Below the pieces are notes generated by a model. The model searched no databases. It was not told the origin of the DNA and saw only the letters and a program-made list of their open reading frames with translations. A stretch of 64,000 bases of DNA from Syntrophorhabdus sp. PtaB.Bin027 (lineage in GTDB: Bacteria > Desulfobacterota > Syntrophorhabdia > Syntrophorhabdales > Syntrophorhabdaceae), in the NCBI GenBank assembly GCA_002067585.1, contig MVQO01000026.1:1-64000 (forward strand), in the 5' to 3' direction. The translations under genes and the position numbers were made by a program. Below are positions 42,545 through 51,887 of this stretch, in pieces (position 1 is the stretch's first letter; every line of letters starts with the position of its first letter).

Positions 42545-44374
42545 ATGTATTCAAGAACTATCAAGCTCTCCATCCTTCTCATTATCCTTCCGGCAATATT
42601 TGGTGTTGGATTTGGATATGCACTCGTTAATTACCTTGAAATCCCCGATGTCAAACAATTAGAAACATATAGGCCAAAATCTTCAACAAGGCTTTACGCT
42701 GATGATGGCACTTTATTTTCCGAACTCTTTGTAGAGAAACGAATTCCCATCCCTATCACGGAAATGCCAACACATTTGAGGAACGCATTCATAGCGATAG
42801 AAGATGTTAGATTCTACAAACACTTCGGTGTTGACGTACGAGGTATCGCCCGTGCCACTTATAGAAACATTATTCACGGTGGTATTACAGAAGGAGCCTC
42901 TACCATTACTCAGCAGCTCGCCAGAAATCTTTATCTAACTCACCATAAAAGCTTTAAAAGGAAGATTGAGGAGGCAGTTCTTGCTATTCAAATTGAGCGG
43001 TCCTATTCGAAAGATGAGATACTCAACATGTATCTCAACCTTATCTATCTTGGAGAAGGGGCACATGGCGTTGAAGCTGCAGCGTATACATACTTTCATA
43101 AAAAAGCTAAAGATCTATCCCTCCACGAATCAGCCATGCTCGCCGCTCTAACAAAATCACCATCCAGGCTGTCACCTTTTAAAAATCAGATGAAAGCACT
43201 AGAAAGAAGAAACATCGTTCTTAGAAAAATGTACCAGGCAGATTTCATATCAAAAAAAGTCTATGCACAGGCACTAAAAGAACCATTGAGCCTTGCGCCT
43301 TTCAGGGCTTATGAGAAAAAAACCGGATATTTTATTGAATATGTTAAACAAATCTTTGATGAATACGTAACTGACGTCCAGGAAATCTACACAACCGGTC
43401 TCAATATAAGAACTACAATCAACCTAAAAATGACAGGATTAGCCTATGATGCAATTGAGAAGGGCATCCAACAATACAGAGATAGACATCCGGCAACGAA
43501 AGAACTTCCTGAAGTCGCACTTATAGTAATTGAAGTAAAATCCGGTGACATAAAGGTCATGATCGGAGGTAGAAACTTTGCTGATTCGCCTTTTAATCGG
43601 GCTGTGCAGGCAAAGCGTCAACCAGGTTCATCTTTTAAACCCATTATTTATCTTGCTGCCCTTGAGAAGGGCCTTACACCTGACTATATGTTACGTGATG
43701 CCCCTATATCTTTTACCAACCCATGGACAAAACAGGTTTGGCAACCAAAGAATTACAAAAATGAGTATTATGGGAGTGTTACTGTCAGAAAGGCTCTCGA
43801 GCTTTCCCTAAACACAGCCACTGTAAGGCTTTTAGAAAAAGCTGGATTGGAAGATGTTATTAACATGGCAAAAAGGCTCCATATCAACAGTAATTTTGAG
43901 CCCAACCTTTCTCTTGCTCTGGGCACAACAGAAATCGCCCCTCTTGACCTTGCATGTGCATACGCTGCATTTGCCCGCGGAGGGGTTTATATCCCACCTA
44001 TAGCAATCAAAAACATTTCCACGATCGAAGGCGAGGAAAAATACAATGAAGAAACGCAGGGAGAGATCGTTGTAGCGCCTGAAGTTGCGGCCTCCCTCGT
44101 AGATATTATGAAAGGTGTAATAAAAAACGGCACTGCACGGAGCGCCTCAAAAATGCCGTATTTTCTGGCTGGCAAAACAGGTACTACTGACGATTTTCGT
44201 GATGCTTGGTTCATAGGCTTTTCTCCTGAACTACTCTGCGCAGTCTGGATAGGCTATGACAAGAAAACAAACCTTGGGAGTAAAGAATCTGGGTCGATGG
44301 CAGCCCTACCCATTTGGATCGACTTTATGTCCAAAGCCCTACCCTCCTATCCCAATGAAGACTTCGTATTTTAA
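42545..44374 (+). CDS. Penicillin-binding protein 1A (bifunctional peptidoglycan synthase)
   Basis: 609 residues. One N-terminal membrane helix (LSILLIILPAIFGVGFGYALV). The glycosyltransferase domain shows AIEDVRFYKHFGVDVRGI, TEGASTITQQLARNLYL and LNLIYLGEGAHGVEAAA. The transpeptidase domain has the catalytic Ser in RQPGSSFKPIIYL, SLNTA and KTGTTDDFRDAWFIGF. Shorter than enterobacterial PBP1A because it lacks large insertions, common outside the enterics. ATG 42545 puts the membrane helix at residues 6-26; in-frame codons further upstream lie within miaA. Confidence 0.94.
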   Translation: MYSRTIKLSILLIILPAIFGVGFGYALVNYLEIPDVKQLETYRPKSSTRLYADDGTLFSELFVEKRIPIPITEMPTHLRNAFIAIEDVRFYKHFGVDVRGIARATYRNIIHGGITEGASTITQQLARNLYLTHHKSFKRKIEEAVLAIQIERSYSKDEILNMYLNLIYLGEGAHGVEAAAYTYFHKKAKDLSLHESAMLAALTKSPSRLSPFKNQMKALERRNIVLRKMYQADFISKKVYAQALKEPLSLAPFRAYEKKTGYFIEYVKQIFDEYVTDVQEIYTTGLNIRTTINLKMTGLAYDAIEKGIQQYRDRHPATKELPEVALIVIEVKSGDIKVMIGGRNFADSPFNRAVQAKRQPGSSFKPIIYLAALEKGLTPDYMLRDAPISFTNPWTKQVWQPKNYKNEYYGSVTVRKALELSLNTATVRLLEKAGLEDVINMAKRLHINSNFEPNLSLALGTTEIAPLDLACAYAAFARGGVYIPPIAIKNISTIEGEEKYNEETQGEIVVAPEVAASLVDIMKGVIKNGTARSASKMPYFLAGKTGTTDDFRDAWFIGFSPELLCAVWIGYDKKTNLGSKESGSMAALPIWIDFMSKALPSYPNEDFVF

Positions 44375-44484
44375 AACGTCGAAACCAACCTGAACAGCGA
44401 TTTCTTGTTGAATTTAGGTAGCCAATGCGCAAGGTATTTGGTACAATTTCCATTTTTATAGATCTCATGCAGGGAGGTAAACAA

Positions 44485-47172
44485 ATGCCCTACCGAATAA
44501 GTCGTTTACTATTTATTGCACTTATAATCATCATCCTTTTTTCCCTATCCAAGATCATAGGCCTCTATGTTGACTGGCTTTTCTTTCATGAAGTAGGGTA
44601 TGAGATAATGTTTACAAAGGTTATTTCTGCAAAGGTTCTTACGGGATTTGCCTTTGGAGCCATATTCTTTCTATTCGTTGCTGGCAATGTTTTTCTTGCA
44701 TCAAGTACTAAAATTCCTGCAATTGACATTATGTTTATGGGACAAACGAGGATTCCCATAGACTTACGTAAATTTCAAAAGCTATTCAAGCTTTTTGGAA
44801 GTGGGATTGCTATTTTCGGTGGAATTTTGGTTGCTCTATGGGGCAGTACGCTTTGGGCAGTAATACTTGCGTTTTTTAACAAAATGAACGCGGGCAAGGT
44901 TGACCCAATTTTTAATAATGAAATTAGCTACTATATGTTCAGCCTTCCTCTCTTTGAGATATTGAACGGATTTTCCGGCTTAACCATTTTTTTGACAATT
45001 CTCATCATTGCAGGAAGCTATGCAGCGCGTGGAGGAATGCTTTTTGTGGGAAACAGAATATCACTTGCAAAAGGCGCTAAAAAACATCTCGCTGTTCTTA
45101 TCTTTCTGTTCTTCCTTAAACTTGCATTCGGATTCTATTTACACAGGTTTGATCTTCTTTATTCTTCCCATCCTGTTCTCACTGGAGCTTCGTACGCTGA
45201 TATCTATGGTCGTCTCATAGCGCTCCGTTTATTGGTACCACTGACCGTAGCAGGTGGTATTGTTTTTTGTTATGCCCTTTTAAAAGAAAAGTGGCAGGGC
45301 ATGGCCTATCCGGTAATCGGTATTCTTTCCGTCTATATTCTTGGAGTTGCAATTTACCCAAACATTCTTCAAAGTTTTAAGGTTGCACCGAGTGAGCAGG
45401 CTATGGAGGAACCATACATCAAGAATCACATAACTATGACAAAGTATGGTTATAATCTTGAAAATGTTCAGGTAATACCATTTGATGTATCTTTCGATCT
45501 TACAAACAAGGATCTGGAAAAAAATAACCCAACAATAAGAAACATAAGGCTCTGGGATGAAACGCCTCTACTCAGGACCTATAGCCAGCTCCAACAGATT
45601 AGAACGTATTATCGATTCAGCGATATAGATACTGATCGTTACATCATAAATGGTGAGTACCGGCAGGTGATGCTTTCTCCCAGGGAACTGTCCTATAATG
45701 ATCTTCCAAGCAAATCTTGGATCAATGAAAAATTTGTTTTTACTCATGGTAACGGTGTTGTTATGGGACCTGTTAGCAGAGTAACCCGGGAAGGGCTGCC
45801 AGAATTCTATATCAAAGATATTCCTCCTATATCGTCTTCCAGTCTTCAGGTAACAAATCCGGAATTGTATTATGGTGAACTCACCAGCGACTACGTCGTT
45901 GTAAATACCAGAATGCCAGAATTTAATTATCCTACCGCGGAAGGAAATGTGTACACATCATACAAAGGTTCTGGAGGTATTCTTCTCGATTCCATCTGGA
46001 GGAAGTTACTCTTTGCAGCCCACTTCAAAACGGTAAAAATAACCCTATCATCAGAAATAACACAGGAGAGTAAGATTCTTTATAATCGGAATGTTGTTTC
46101 AAGGATCCAAAAGATAGCTCCTTTTCTCATGCTTGATTCCGATCCTTATGTTGTAGCTGCAAAGGACGGAAAGCTTTACTGGATCATTGACGGCTACACT
46201 ACCTCCGATAGACTGCCCTATTCGAAGCATCTGAAAAATTGGGTGAATTACATGAGAAATTCCGTGAAGGCAGTGGTGGATGCTTACAACGGACAAGTCA
46301 CTTTCTACGTTAGCGATCCAGACGATGTAGTAATCAAGGTTTATTCCTCCATATTTTCTGGAGTCTTCAAACCGATGAATGAAATGGAAGACAATCTGAG
46401 AAAACATGTGAGATACCCCAGGGATTTTTTCAGGATTCAGACCACCATATACGCCACCTATCACATGACGGACCCAAAAGTCTTTTACAACAGAGAAGAC
46501 CTTTGGGAGGTACCGGTTCACAATGACAAGAGTATGGATGGTAACTATCTGATTATAAAACTTCCCAGAGAAACTAAGGAAGAGTTTGTCATTCTTGTAC
46601 CTTACACACCTGCTAAGAGGGACAACCTAGCAGCATGGTTCGCAGCAAGATGCGACAATGAGCATTATGGGAAACTAATCGTCTTTACCTTCCCGAGAGA
46701 CAGGCTCATCTTTGGTCCAAAGCAGATCGACGCAAGAATAGATCAAGATGCATACATATCCCAGCAGATTTCACTATGGAGTCAGAGAGGTTCATCAGTG
46801 ATAAGGGGGAGGCTTATGATCATTCCTATAGAAAACTCCCTCCTTTACATCCAACCGCTATTTCTGGCAGCAGAAGACAAAGGAAGTCTACCAGAACTCA
46901 GAAGGGTTATTGTGGCATATGAGAATAATGTCATCATGGAGGAGACCCTTGAACAGGCACTCAATGCTATTTTCGGTGGAAGAAGAACTGCCCCCACATC
47001 TTCGTCGGCCATTTCTACTTCGACTCACAGGTTATCCATTCAAGATATTGCAAAAGAGGCAGAACAGGTTTTTGAGCACGCCAAGTCTCTGCAGAAACAG
47101 GGTGATTGGGCTGGATACGGGGAAAGTCTCAAGAAACTTGAACAATTATTAAAACAGATGGCAGGGAAATAA
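44485..47172 (+). CDS. UPF0182 family membrane protein
   Basis: 895 residues from ATG 44485 (GGGAGGT seven bases upstream). Seven hydrophobic helices occupy roughly the first 310 residues (LLFIALIIIILFSLSKIIGLYVDWLFFHEVGY is characteristic), followed by a large soluble domain with KYGYNLENV, YGELTSDYVVV, YPTAEGNVYTSYKGSGGI and a region RLPYSKHLKNWVNYMRNSVKAVVDAYNG. Typical of UPF0182/COG1615, whose function is not established. The C-terminal 60 residues are helical (AKEAEQVFEHAKSLQKQGDWAGYGESL). Confidence 0.93.
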   Translation: MPYRISRLLFIALIIIILFSLSKIIGLYVDWLFFHEVGYEIMFTKVISAKVLTGFAFGAIFFLFVAGNVFLASSTKIPAIDIMFMGQTRIPIDLRKFQKLFKLFGSGIAIFGGILVALWGSTLWAVILAFFNKMNAGKVDPIFNNEISYYMFSLPLFEILNGFSGLTIFLTILIIAGSYAARGGMLFVGNRISLAKGAKKHLAVLIFLFFLKLAFGFYLHRFDLLYSSHPVLTGASYADIYGRLIALRLLVPLTVAGGIVFCYALLKEKWQGMAYPVIGILSVYILGVAIYPNILQSFKVAPSEQAMEEPYIKNHITMTKYGYNLENVQVIPFDVSFDLTNKDLEKNNPTIRNIRLWDETPLLRTYSQLQQIRTYYRFSDIDTDRYIINGEYRQVMLSPRELSYNDLPSKSWINEKFVFTHGNGVVMGPVSRVTREGLPEFYIKDIPPISSSSLQVTNPELYYGELTSDYVVVNTRMPEFNYPTAEGNVYTSYKGSGGILLDSIWRKLLFAAHFKTVKITLSSEITQESKILYNRNVVSRIQKIAPFLMLDSDPYVVAAKDGKLYWIIDGYTTSDRLPYSKHLKNWVNYMRNSVKAVVDAYNGQVTFYVSDPDDVVIKVYSSIFSGVFKPMNEMEDNLRKHVRYPRDFFRIQTTIYATYHMTDPKVFYNREDLWEVPVHNDKSMDGNYLIIKLPRETKEEFVILVPYTPAKRDNLAAWFAARCDNEHYGKLIVFTFPRDRLIFGPKQIDARIDQDAYISQQISLWSQRGSSVIRGRLMIIPIENSLLYIQPLFLAAEDKGSLPELRRVIVAYENNVIMEETLEQALNAIFGGRRTAPTSSSAISTSTHRLSIQDIAKEAEQVFEHAKSLQKQGDWAGYGESLKKLEQLLKQMAGK

Positions 47173-47317
47173 CAGTGAAAATAGCTGGATAGTAAGAAAA
47201 AAAAAGAAACTGTGGCATTATCTCAGGATCCCGTGACAAAAAATGCAGATACTTTGGTGGAAAATTGAATGAATAGTCTCTATAATAATGGAACCTATCA
47301 AAACAAGGGGTGAGCTT

Positions 47318-49471
47318 ATGAAAAGATTGTTCGTTGCTCTTGGTATCTTATTTGTAGTTTGCATGACTATAATCTCGGTATCATCGGCTCAAGATGAATC
47401 CCCGGTTATGGTTGGCCGTATATATCACATTGAGGGCCCTCTGCTCCGTTATATCGATGCAGAAAATGACTGGGTAGCTGCAGTCCCAGATGCACCGTTC
47501 GGTGCAGGAGATACACTTTACACAGGAAGTCAAGGACAGGCCGAATTTGTTGTTCCAAACGGAACCTGGATCAGGATTGGGGATAATACACAAATTCAGT
47601 TCATAGGTTTGGATTTGGATGTTTCTGAAGTCGATGTTGCCTCTGGCCTAGCAAGATTTTACAACAAGGACGATAACCTGGTGATTAAGTCCACGAGTCC
47701 CTTCGGTTATGTCCTTGTATACCCCGGTGGTGTCTTCGACTACTACGTTGGAGAAAACTCTGTAGAAATTGTACCTATCAAGGGTAGAATTACCTTCGTT
47801 CATACAACGACGAACACACGGTATGAACTATCCCCGGGAAACCCTTCAATATTGGCAGATCAAAATCAGGTGAGCTCAGGAGAGGGCGGAGTTGACCCTG
47901 GCTGGGATGAATGGAACAGAAGTCGGGAGAGTTTTTGGGCTTCAAGAGCAAATGTGACTGGCCCATCAGCTCAATATCTTCCACCTGCCCTTCGTCATGA
48001 TGCATACGTTTTTGAGGAAAATGGTCGATGGGAAAGAATCCCTTATGAAGGGAGTCCCAGATGGCTCTGGCGACCAACGAGAGTACCCGTTGGCTGGGCT
48101 CCTTTCACCGTAGGTCGGTGGACAGAATGGTATGGAGACCAAACATGGATACCTGCCGAACCTTTCGGCTACACAACTCACCACTATGGTAATTGGATTT
48201 TTGTGAGAAACCACTGGTATTGGGCACCTCCTGTTGTGCGGGCAACCGTAGGATTGCCAATTCTAAACATTGGCCTTTTCTGGTATCCCGGTCGTGTCTC
48301 CTGGATCCATTACGGAACGCACATTGGATGGGTTCCCCTTGCCCCGCGAGAGACTTATTACTCACATTACCGATGGGGTGGCCCACATTTCGCTCGAGTC
48401 ACCAACATAAATATAACTCAGATCAACATTCGTCCGCGAAATTACGCGTATGCACGACACGCAATCATCGTACCTCAGAATAACTTTTATACAGCCAATA
48501 ATTATCGTGCGGTTCGTATAACTAATATCAATACTACGACAATCATCAACAACTATCGTGCTGCACCTATCGTGAACGATAAGGTAATTAAAAATTACTC
48601 TACTAATAGGCAAAGATTTAACTTTGCTAATGTTGAAGTGAGGGAAAAACCTCATAGAACTGTGCTGGAACGAATTAATACAAACCAAAAATTAGTTCAA
48701 CAGGCAAGGAGGGAAAAAGGTTCTGTTTTACAGCAGCAAGCAAAAAGTATTCATGAAGGGAAAATAAGTCGTGAGGCAAGAATACAACAACCAAAGGCCA
48801 CTAATTTTATTGTTCCCGCGAATGAAACAAACAAACCAAGATCAGAGATAAGGTTCCAACAACGTGAGTTTAGAAGGGCTGCCCGTGAAACTAAAGAAAG
48901 ACCTGTTGAAACTGGTAAACCATCCTCTAAATCAATCAAACCTGTTACACCACCAGAGAAATCAGAAGAGTTACCAACGCCGCTGAAACCCAGGCCTGGA
49001 CGACAGGTTCCACAGCCCGAAGCAATTGCTCCGGAAAAATCCGTAAGAACGACACCGAGGCCTGAACACATGAAACCTTCCATGGTTCCTTCTGTAGAGA
49101 AACCACAAGGTGAAGCAACAAAGGGCATTACACCAGAACGCGAAGACCTTGCACCGGTAAAACCTGTTACGAGACCAAAGATAGAGGCGCCAACTAAACC
49201 CGTTCAACAAATGAAACCTGAAGCCCCAGAAAGAAGGATTCCCAAAAGGGAAGGGGTTGTGCCGGCTAAACCAGAACCCAAAGTAGACAGTGAACCCCTC
49301 GACAAGCCCTCTTCTAAGCGGGGTCAAATTGTGCCTGCTAAACCTGACACTAAAATAGAAAGAGAGGCAGTTGAAAAACCCTCACCTAAAAAGGAGCGGG
49401 CTGCAACAACCAAAATCCGTCCAGCAGACAAACACAGAGGTGAAACTGACGAACAGGTTAAGCCGAGATAA
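47318..49471 (+). CDS. Secreted FecR-like/DUF6600 protein with proline-lysine-rich repeats
   Basis: 717 residues from ATG 47318 (GGGGTGAG upstream). Signal peptide MKRLFVALGILFVVCMTIIS. Residues about 30-165 resemble FecR (VGRIYHIEGP, GDTLYTGSQGQAEFVVPNGTWIRIG). Next is a Trp/Tyr-rich DUF6600 region with repeated W-x-P and VGWAPFTVGRW / IGWVPLAPRE units (about 240-390). The last 200 residues are low-complexity, with imperfect repeats around VPAKPxxKxxxExxxKPSxKR. Probably periplasmic or surface-exposed; function unknown. Confidence 0.85.
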   Translation: MKRLFVALGILFVVCMTIISVSSAQDESPVMVGRIYHIEGPLLRYIDAENDWVAAVPDAPFGAGDTLYTGSQGQAEFVVPNGTWIRIGDNTQIQFIGLDLDVSEVDVASGLARFYNKDDNLVIKSTSPFGYVLVYPGGVFDYYVGENSVEIVPIKGRITFVHTTTNTRYELSPGNPSILADQNQVSSGEGGVDPGWDEWNRSRESFWASRANVTGPSAQYLPPALRHDAYVFEENGRWERIPYEGSPRWLWRPTRVPVGWAPFTVGRWTEWYGDQTWIPAEPFGYTTHHYGNWIFVRNHWYWAPPVVRATVGLPILNIGLFWYPGRVSWIHYGTHIGWVPLAPRETYYSHYRWGGPHFARVTNINITQINIRPRNYAYARHAIIVPQNNFYTANNYRAVRITNINTTTIINNYRAAPIVNDKVIKNYSTNRQRFNFANVEVREKPHRTVLERINTNQKLVQQARREKGSVLQQQAKSIHEGKISREARIQQPKATNFIVPANETNKPRSEIRFQQREFRRAARETKERPVETGKPSSKSIKPVTPPEKSEELPTPLKPRPGRQVPQPEAIAPEKSVRTTPRPEHMKPSMVPSVEKPQGEATKGITPEREDLAPVKPVTRPKIEAPTKPVQQMKPEAPERRIPKREGVVPAKPEPKVDSEPLDKPSSKRGQIVPAKPDTKIEREAVEKPSPKKERAATTKIRPADKHRGETDEQVKPR

Positions 49472-49581
49472 CCTTTTTTAAATAAAAAATTGAGGTAATT
49501 CTCTTCAATCATTAGTCACCTGTCAAGCTATCGTCTGTAAACCAATGAGTTCAAGCTAATAGGCTACAGCTGACTTCAATA

Positions 49582-49609
49582 TTGTTTGAGACTATAAAAC
49601 AAATATACT
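49582..49609 (+). promoter_or_regulatory. Possible promoter of the adhesin-E-like gene
   Basis: TTGTTT (49582-49587), 16-base spacer, TATACT (49604-49609), 23 bases before the TTG start codon of the next gene. Confidence 0.35.
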
Positions 49610-49631
49610 GCTTGGATAGAGAGAGGGTTTA

Positions 49632-50102
49632 TTGAAAAATATTTTTTTGTTGTTGCTTTCATCCACAGTATTATTGTTTGTTCCTCATGTTTATGGAGCT
49701 GAGTGGTTATCAATTGGAAAAGACAGGCTAGGTAATGAATTGTTCTATGATCCAGACACTATAATAAAACTCCCGACAGGTGTTACGAAAATATGGATAA
49801 AGGGGATCTATTCTATGGAGGGGAAGAAAGAGAGGATTCAACGCAGGATTAAAAGCAAATTACCTGTCGAAAATTATGATAAACTAAATTATGTTCTGGA
49901 ATTGCAGGAGATCAATTGTGCCAAAAGAGAGTACCGTGTCATGGCATACACAGACTATTCGTCTGATGGAGGAATTCTTAACAAATTTATTGTGGATCAA
50001 CAGACATCTGTGGGATGGGAACCTATCCCTCCAGACTCAATGGGAGAGATAATAGACCGAATAATCTGCCCTCCCCCGTCATCATTGCAGAAAAAGAGGT
50101 AG
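49632..50102 (+). CDS. Surface-adhesin-E-like secreted protein
   Basis: 156 residues, starting at TTG 49632 with GAGAGG upstream. Signal peptide MKNIFLLLLSSTVLLFVPHV, cleavage likely after VYG. The mature part begins AEWLSIGKDRLGNELFYDPDTI, then VTKIWIKGIYS, and NYVLELQEINCAKREYRVMAYTDYSSDGG, the layout of the adhesin-E (PF16747-type) fold, one small beta-barrel domain. Two cysteines could form a disulfide in the periplasm. Function in this organism unknown. Confidence 0.7.
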   Translation: MKNIFLLLLSSTVLLFVPHVYGAEWLSIGKDRLGNELFYDPDTIIKLPTGVTKIWIKGIYSMEGKKERIQRRIKSKLPVENYDKLNYVLELQEINCAKREYRVMAYTDYSSDGGILNKFIVDQQTSVGWEPIPPDSMGEIIDRIICPPPSSLQKKR

Positions 50103-50132
50103 CAAATATGCGGTTACGTTCTGCGTTGAACC

Positions 50133-50160
50133 TTGACACAATGAAAATCGCGTGTATACT
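50133..50160 (+). promoter_or_regulatory. Strong sigma-70 promoter without an obvious ORF
   Basis: Perfect TTGACA (50133-50138), 16-base spacer, TATACT (50155-50160). Downstream 50167-50501 contains only very short frames (15 residues at 50199 after GGGGG; 41 residues at 50288), so a small RNA or a small-protein transcript is likely. The gap 50103-50501 shows nothing else. Confidence 0.6.
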
Positions 50161-50501
50161 TGTCCGTGTGGGTATCTTTGGTTCTAAAGGGGGTAACATG
50201 GTAAAACAAGGAATCAACAGATTATCACGGTCACACATTTGGTGACCTGTAGAAAGGAGAATTAACGGTAAGGAAATCAAAAAAATCATGGCTTTCACAA
50301 GCATGATGGATAGAAAACTTGAGCAGTTAATCAAAGTGATTATGAATACCACAGCTCCATGCAGAATTACAGGATTGAACCGTCAATTCTGCTCAAAAAT
50401 CAAACCCCATTAAATTGTTCTATCCATTATGGTGGGAAACTATTGTTATGCTCAGAAAGCTTTCAATTTGGAGAATATCTGATTTCAATAAATTCTGACT
50501 C

Positions 50502-50681
50502 ATGAAAAAACACTCTTGTAACACGTTAATAAATTTAGATCAATTTCCTACTGTTAAAGAACTTCAGCGAATGTCGATAGAGGAATTGGAAGCCCTTGTT
50601 GCAGTTGGCAAAAAAGAGCTGGAACATATGCAAAACCTAGTTGATTATTTCGAACAGGAGCTGAAAAATAAAATGAAGTAA
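50502..50681 (+). CDS. Possible 59-residue small protein
   Basis: ATG 50502 to TAA 50681 encodes a mostly helical, charged peptide (TVKELQRMSIEELEALVAVG, then ELEHMQNLVDYFEQELKNK) with coiled-coil character. No good Shine-Dalgarno is visible and no family is recognised. The codon pattern and amphipathic heptads favour a real gene over chance, but weakly. It lies about 340 bases downstream of the strong promoter and 107 bases before the phosphatase gene. Confidence 0.35.
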   Translation: MKKHSCNTLINLDQFPTVKELQRMSIEELEALVAVGKKELEHMQNLVDYFEQELKNKMK

Positions 50682-50788
50682 TATCTCCAAATATCCATTG
50701 CCAAAGTCAAGAGATAACCTGAGAGGCATCATCAATAGAATACATTTTGAGATGGTTAGAACGAAAGGAGAAGATAACAGGCGATACG

Positions 50789-51217
50789 ATGACTTCAACA
50801 AATATAAAAATCCTCTTTGTCTGTTTTGCAAACAAAAGCAGAAGTCCCATGGCCAAAGCCCTTGCACAAAAGATGTCCTCCGGGAGACTCTATGTGGACA
50901 GTGCCGGTATCGATTCTGAAACATCTGGTGGCGCCAACTTCAGGGCGATCAGTGTGATGGGAGAATATGGGGTAGATCTCATGGGTCATCTCGCCAAGGG
51001 CATAAACAATATCCCTATCTCAGAGTTTGACCATGTAATTACTATGGATCATAATGTCTTCAACTCTATCATTCAAAAATATCCTGGAATAGTCGATCGG
51101 ACAATACAATGGCAGATTGAAGATCCGTTTTACGGAACAGTCGATTCATACAGAGTCTGCGCTGAGGAAATTTTTAATAACCTTAAAATCCTGTTATCCA
51201 GACTTGGAATGTTCTGA
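50789..51217 (+). CDS. Low-molecular-weight phosphatase/ArsC-like protein
   Basis: 142 residues. The P-loop ILFVCFANKSRSPMAKAL has the CX5R(S) active site with nucleophilic Cys, and the general acid is expected at Asp in QWQIEDPFYGT. Middle segment LYVDSAGI...GGANFRAISVMGEYGVDLMGHLAKGI is typical of the low-molecular-weight protein tyrosine phosphatase/arsenate reductase family. ATG 50789 starts the family homology; a start at 50747 would add 14 non-conserved residues. Protein-tyrosine phosphatase activity is more likely than arsenate reduction, given no ars genes. Confidence 0.85.
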   Translation: MTSTNIKILFVCFANKSRSPMAKALAQKMSSGRLYVDSAGIDSETSGGANFRAISVMGEYGVDLMGHLAKGINNIPISEFDHVITMDHNVFNSIIQKYPGIVDRTIQWQIEDPFYGTVDSYRVCAEEIFNNLKILLSRLGMF

Positions 51218-51640
51218 TCAAATATTCAACGAACCTTTAATGTCAATAACAGGGTTGAGTGTTGATAGTATTACACCTACGAATTCCCCTAACTTTTTCT
51301 AAAGAACCAACAACAAAAAGAAAATTCCCATGGACAGGTGCATTACGCAAAATACATGTGCTGGCTGTTTTTTGTAATTGCGTCATCTATGGGGAAAACA
51401 TTGCAGGCTGCATATCCCGTATTATCAGTCAACTATGAGTAATGATACGAGTGTGTGAATCCATATCCCAGCACAGCCACGCAAAGAGGTATTTAACAAC
51501 TATAAGATAAGCAACTCGTAAAAATAAAGAGGATAGAGGTGTATACCACCTCGATTAAAGGATACAGATAGCTGCCTCCAAGATGAAAATATGTGCTATA
51601 CTCAAAATACGGTTACAATAAACTTCAAGGAGTTTTGACA
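51218..51640 (+). other. Intergenic region without recognisable gene
   Basis: 423 bases. No ORF with family resemblance. One short hairpin (GAGGTG-TATAC-CACCTC, 51536-51552) lies about 90 bases before the small membrane protein gene and could be an operator; it has no T-run. Confidence 0.4.
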
Positions 51641-51790
51641 ATGAGTACCTTAGAAGAAGATGAGAAGAGCAAAGGAAACAAAGGAGCACAGTATAAGAGT
51701 TGGCTGTTCATCATCAGCTTCATGATATTCTTTTTTCTCATGGGACTTCTCGTAAAATGGTTTAGCGCTAACTCTCATAGTCCCCATTAG
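51641..51790 (+). CDS. 49-residue single-span membrane protein
   Basis: ATG 51641 is preceded by AAGGAG at good spacing, so this is probably translated. The N-terminal 22 residues are charged (MSTLEEDEKSKGNKGAQ), followed by one hydrophobic helix (WLFIISFMIFFFLMGLLVKWF) and a short SANSHSPH tail. No family recognised; an accessory subunit of a membrane complex is possible. Confidence 0.55.
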   Translation: MSTLEEDEKSKGNKGAQYKSWLFIISFMIFFFLMGLLVKWFSANSHSPH

Positions 51791-51887
51791 ACATTATGTT
51801 CTCCTGATATATTTTTTTGTCATTCTTATTTCTTGAACTGTCTTATCTAAAGTGGAAAAAATAGGGGACAGTGATCGCAAACAATGT

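Noticed and set aside
51536-51552. GAGGTG/CACCTC hairpin as a riboswitch or terminator
   Set aside because: Six base pairs only, no T-run and no further conserved structure; mentioned only as a possible operator.
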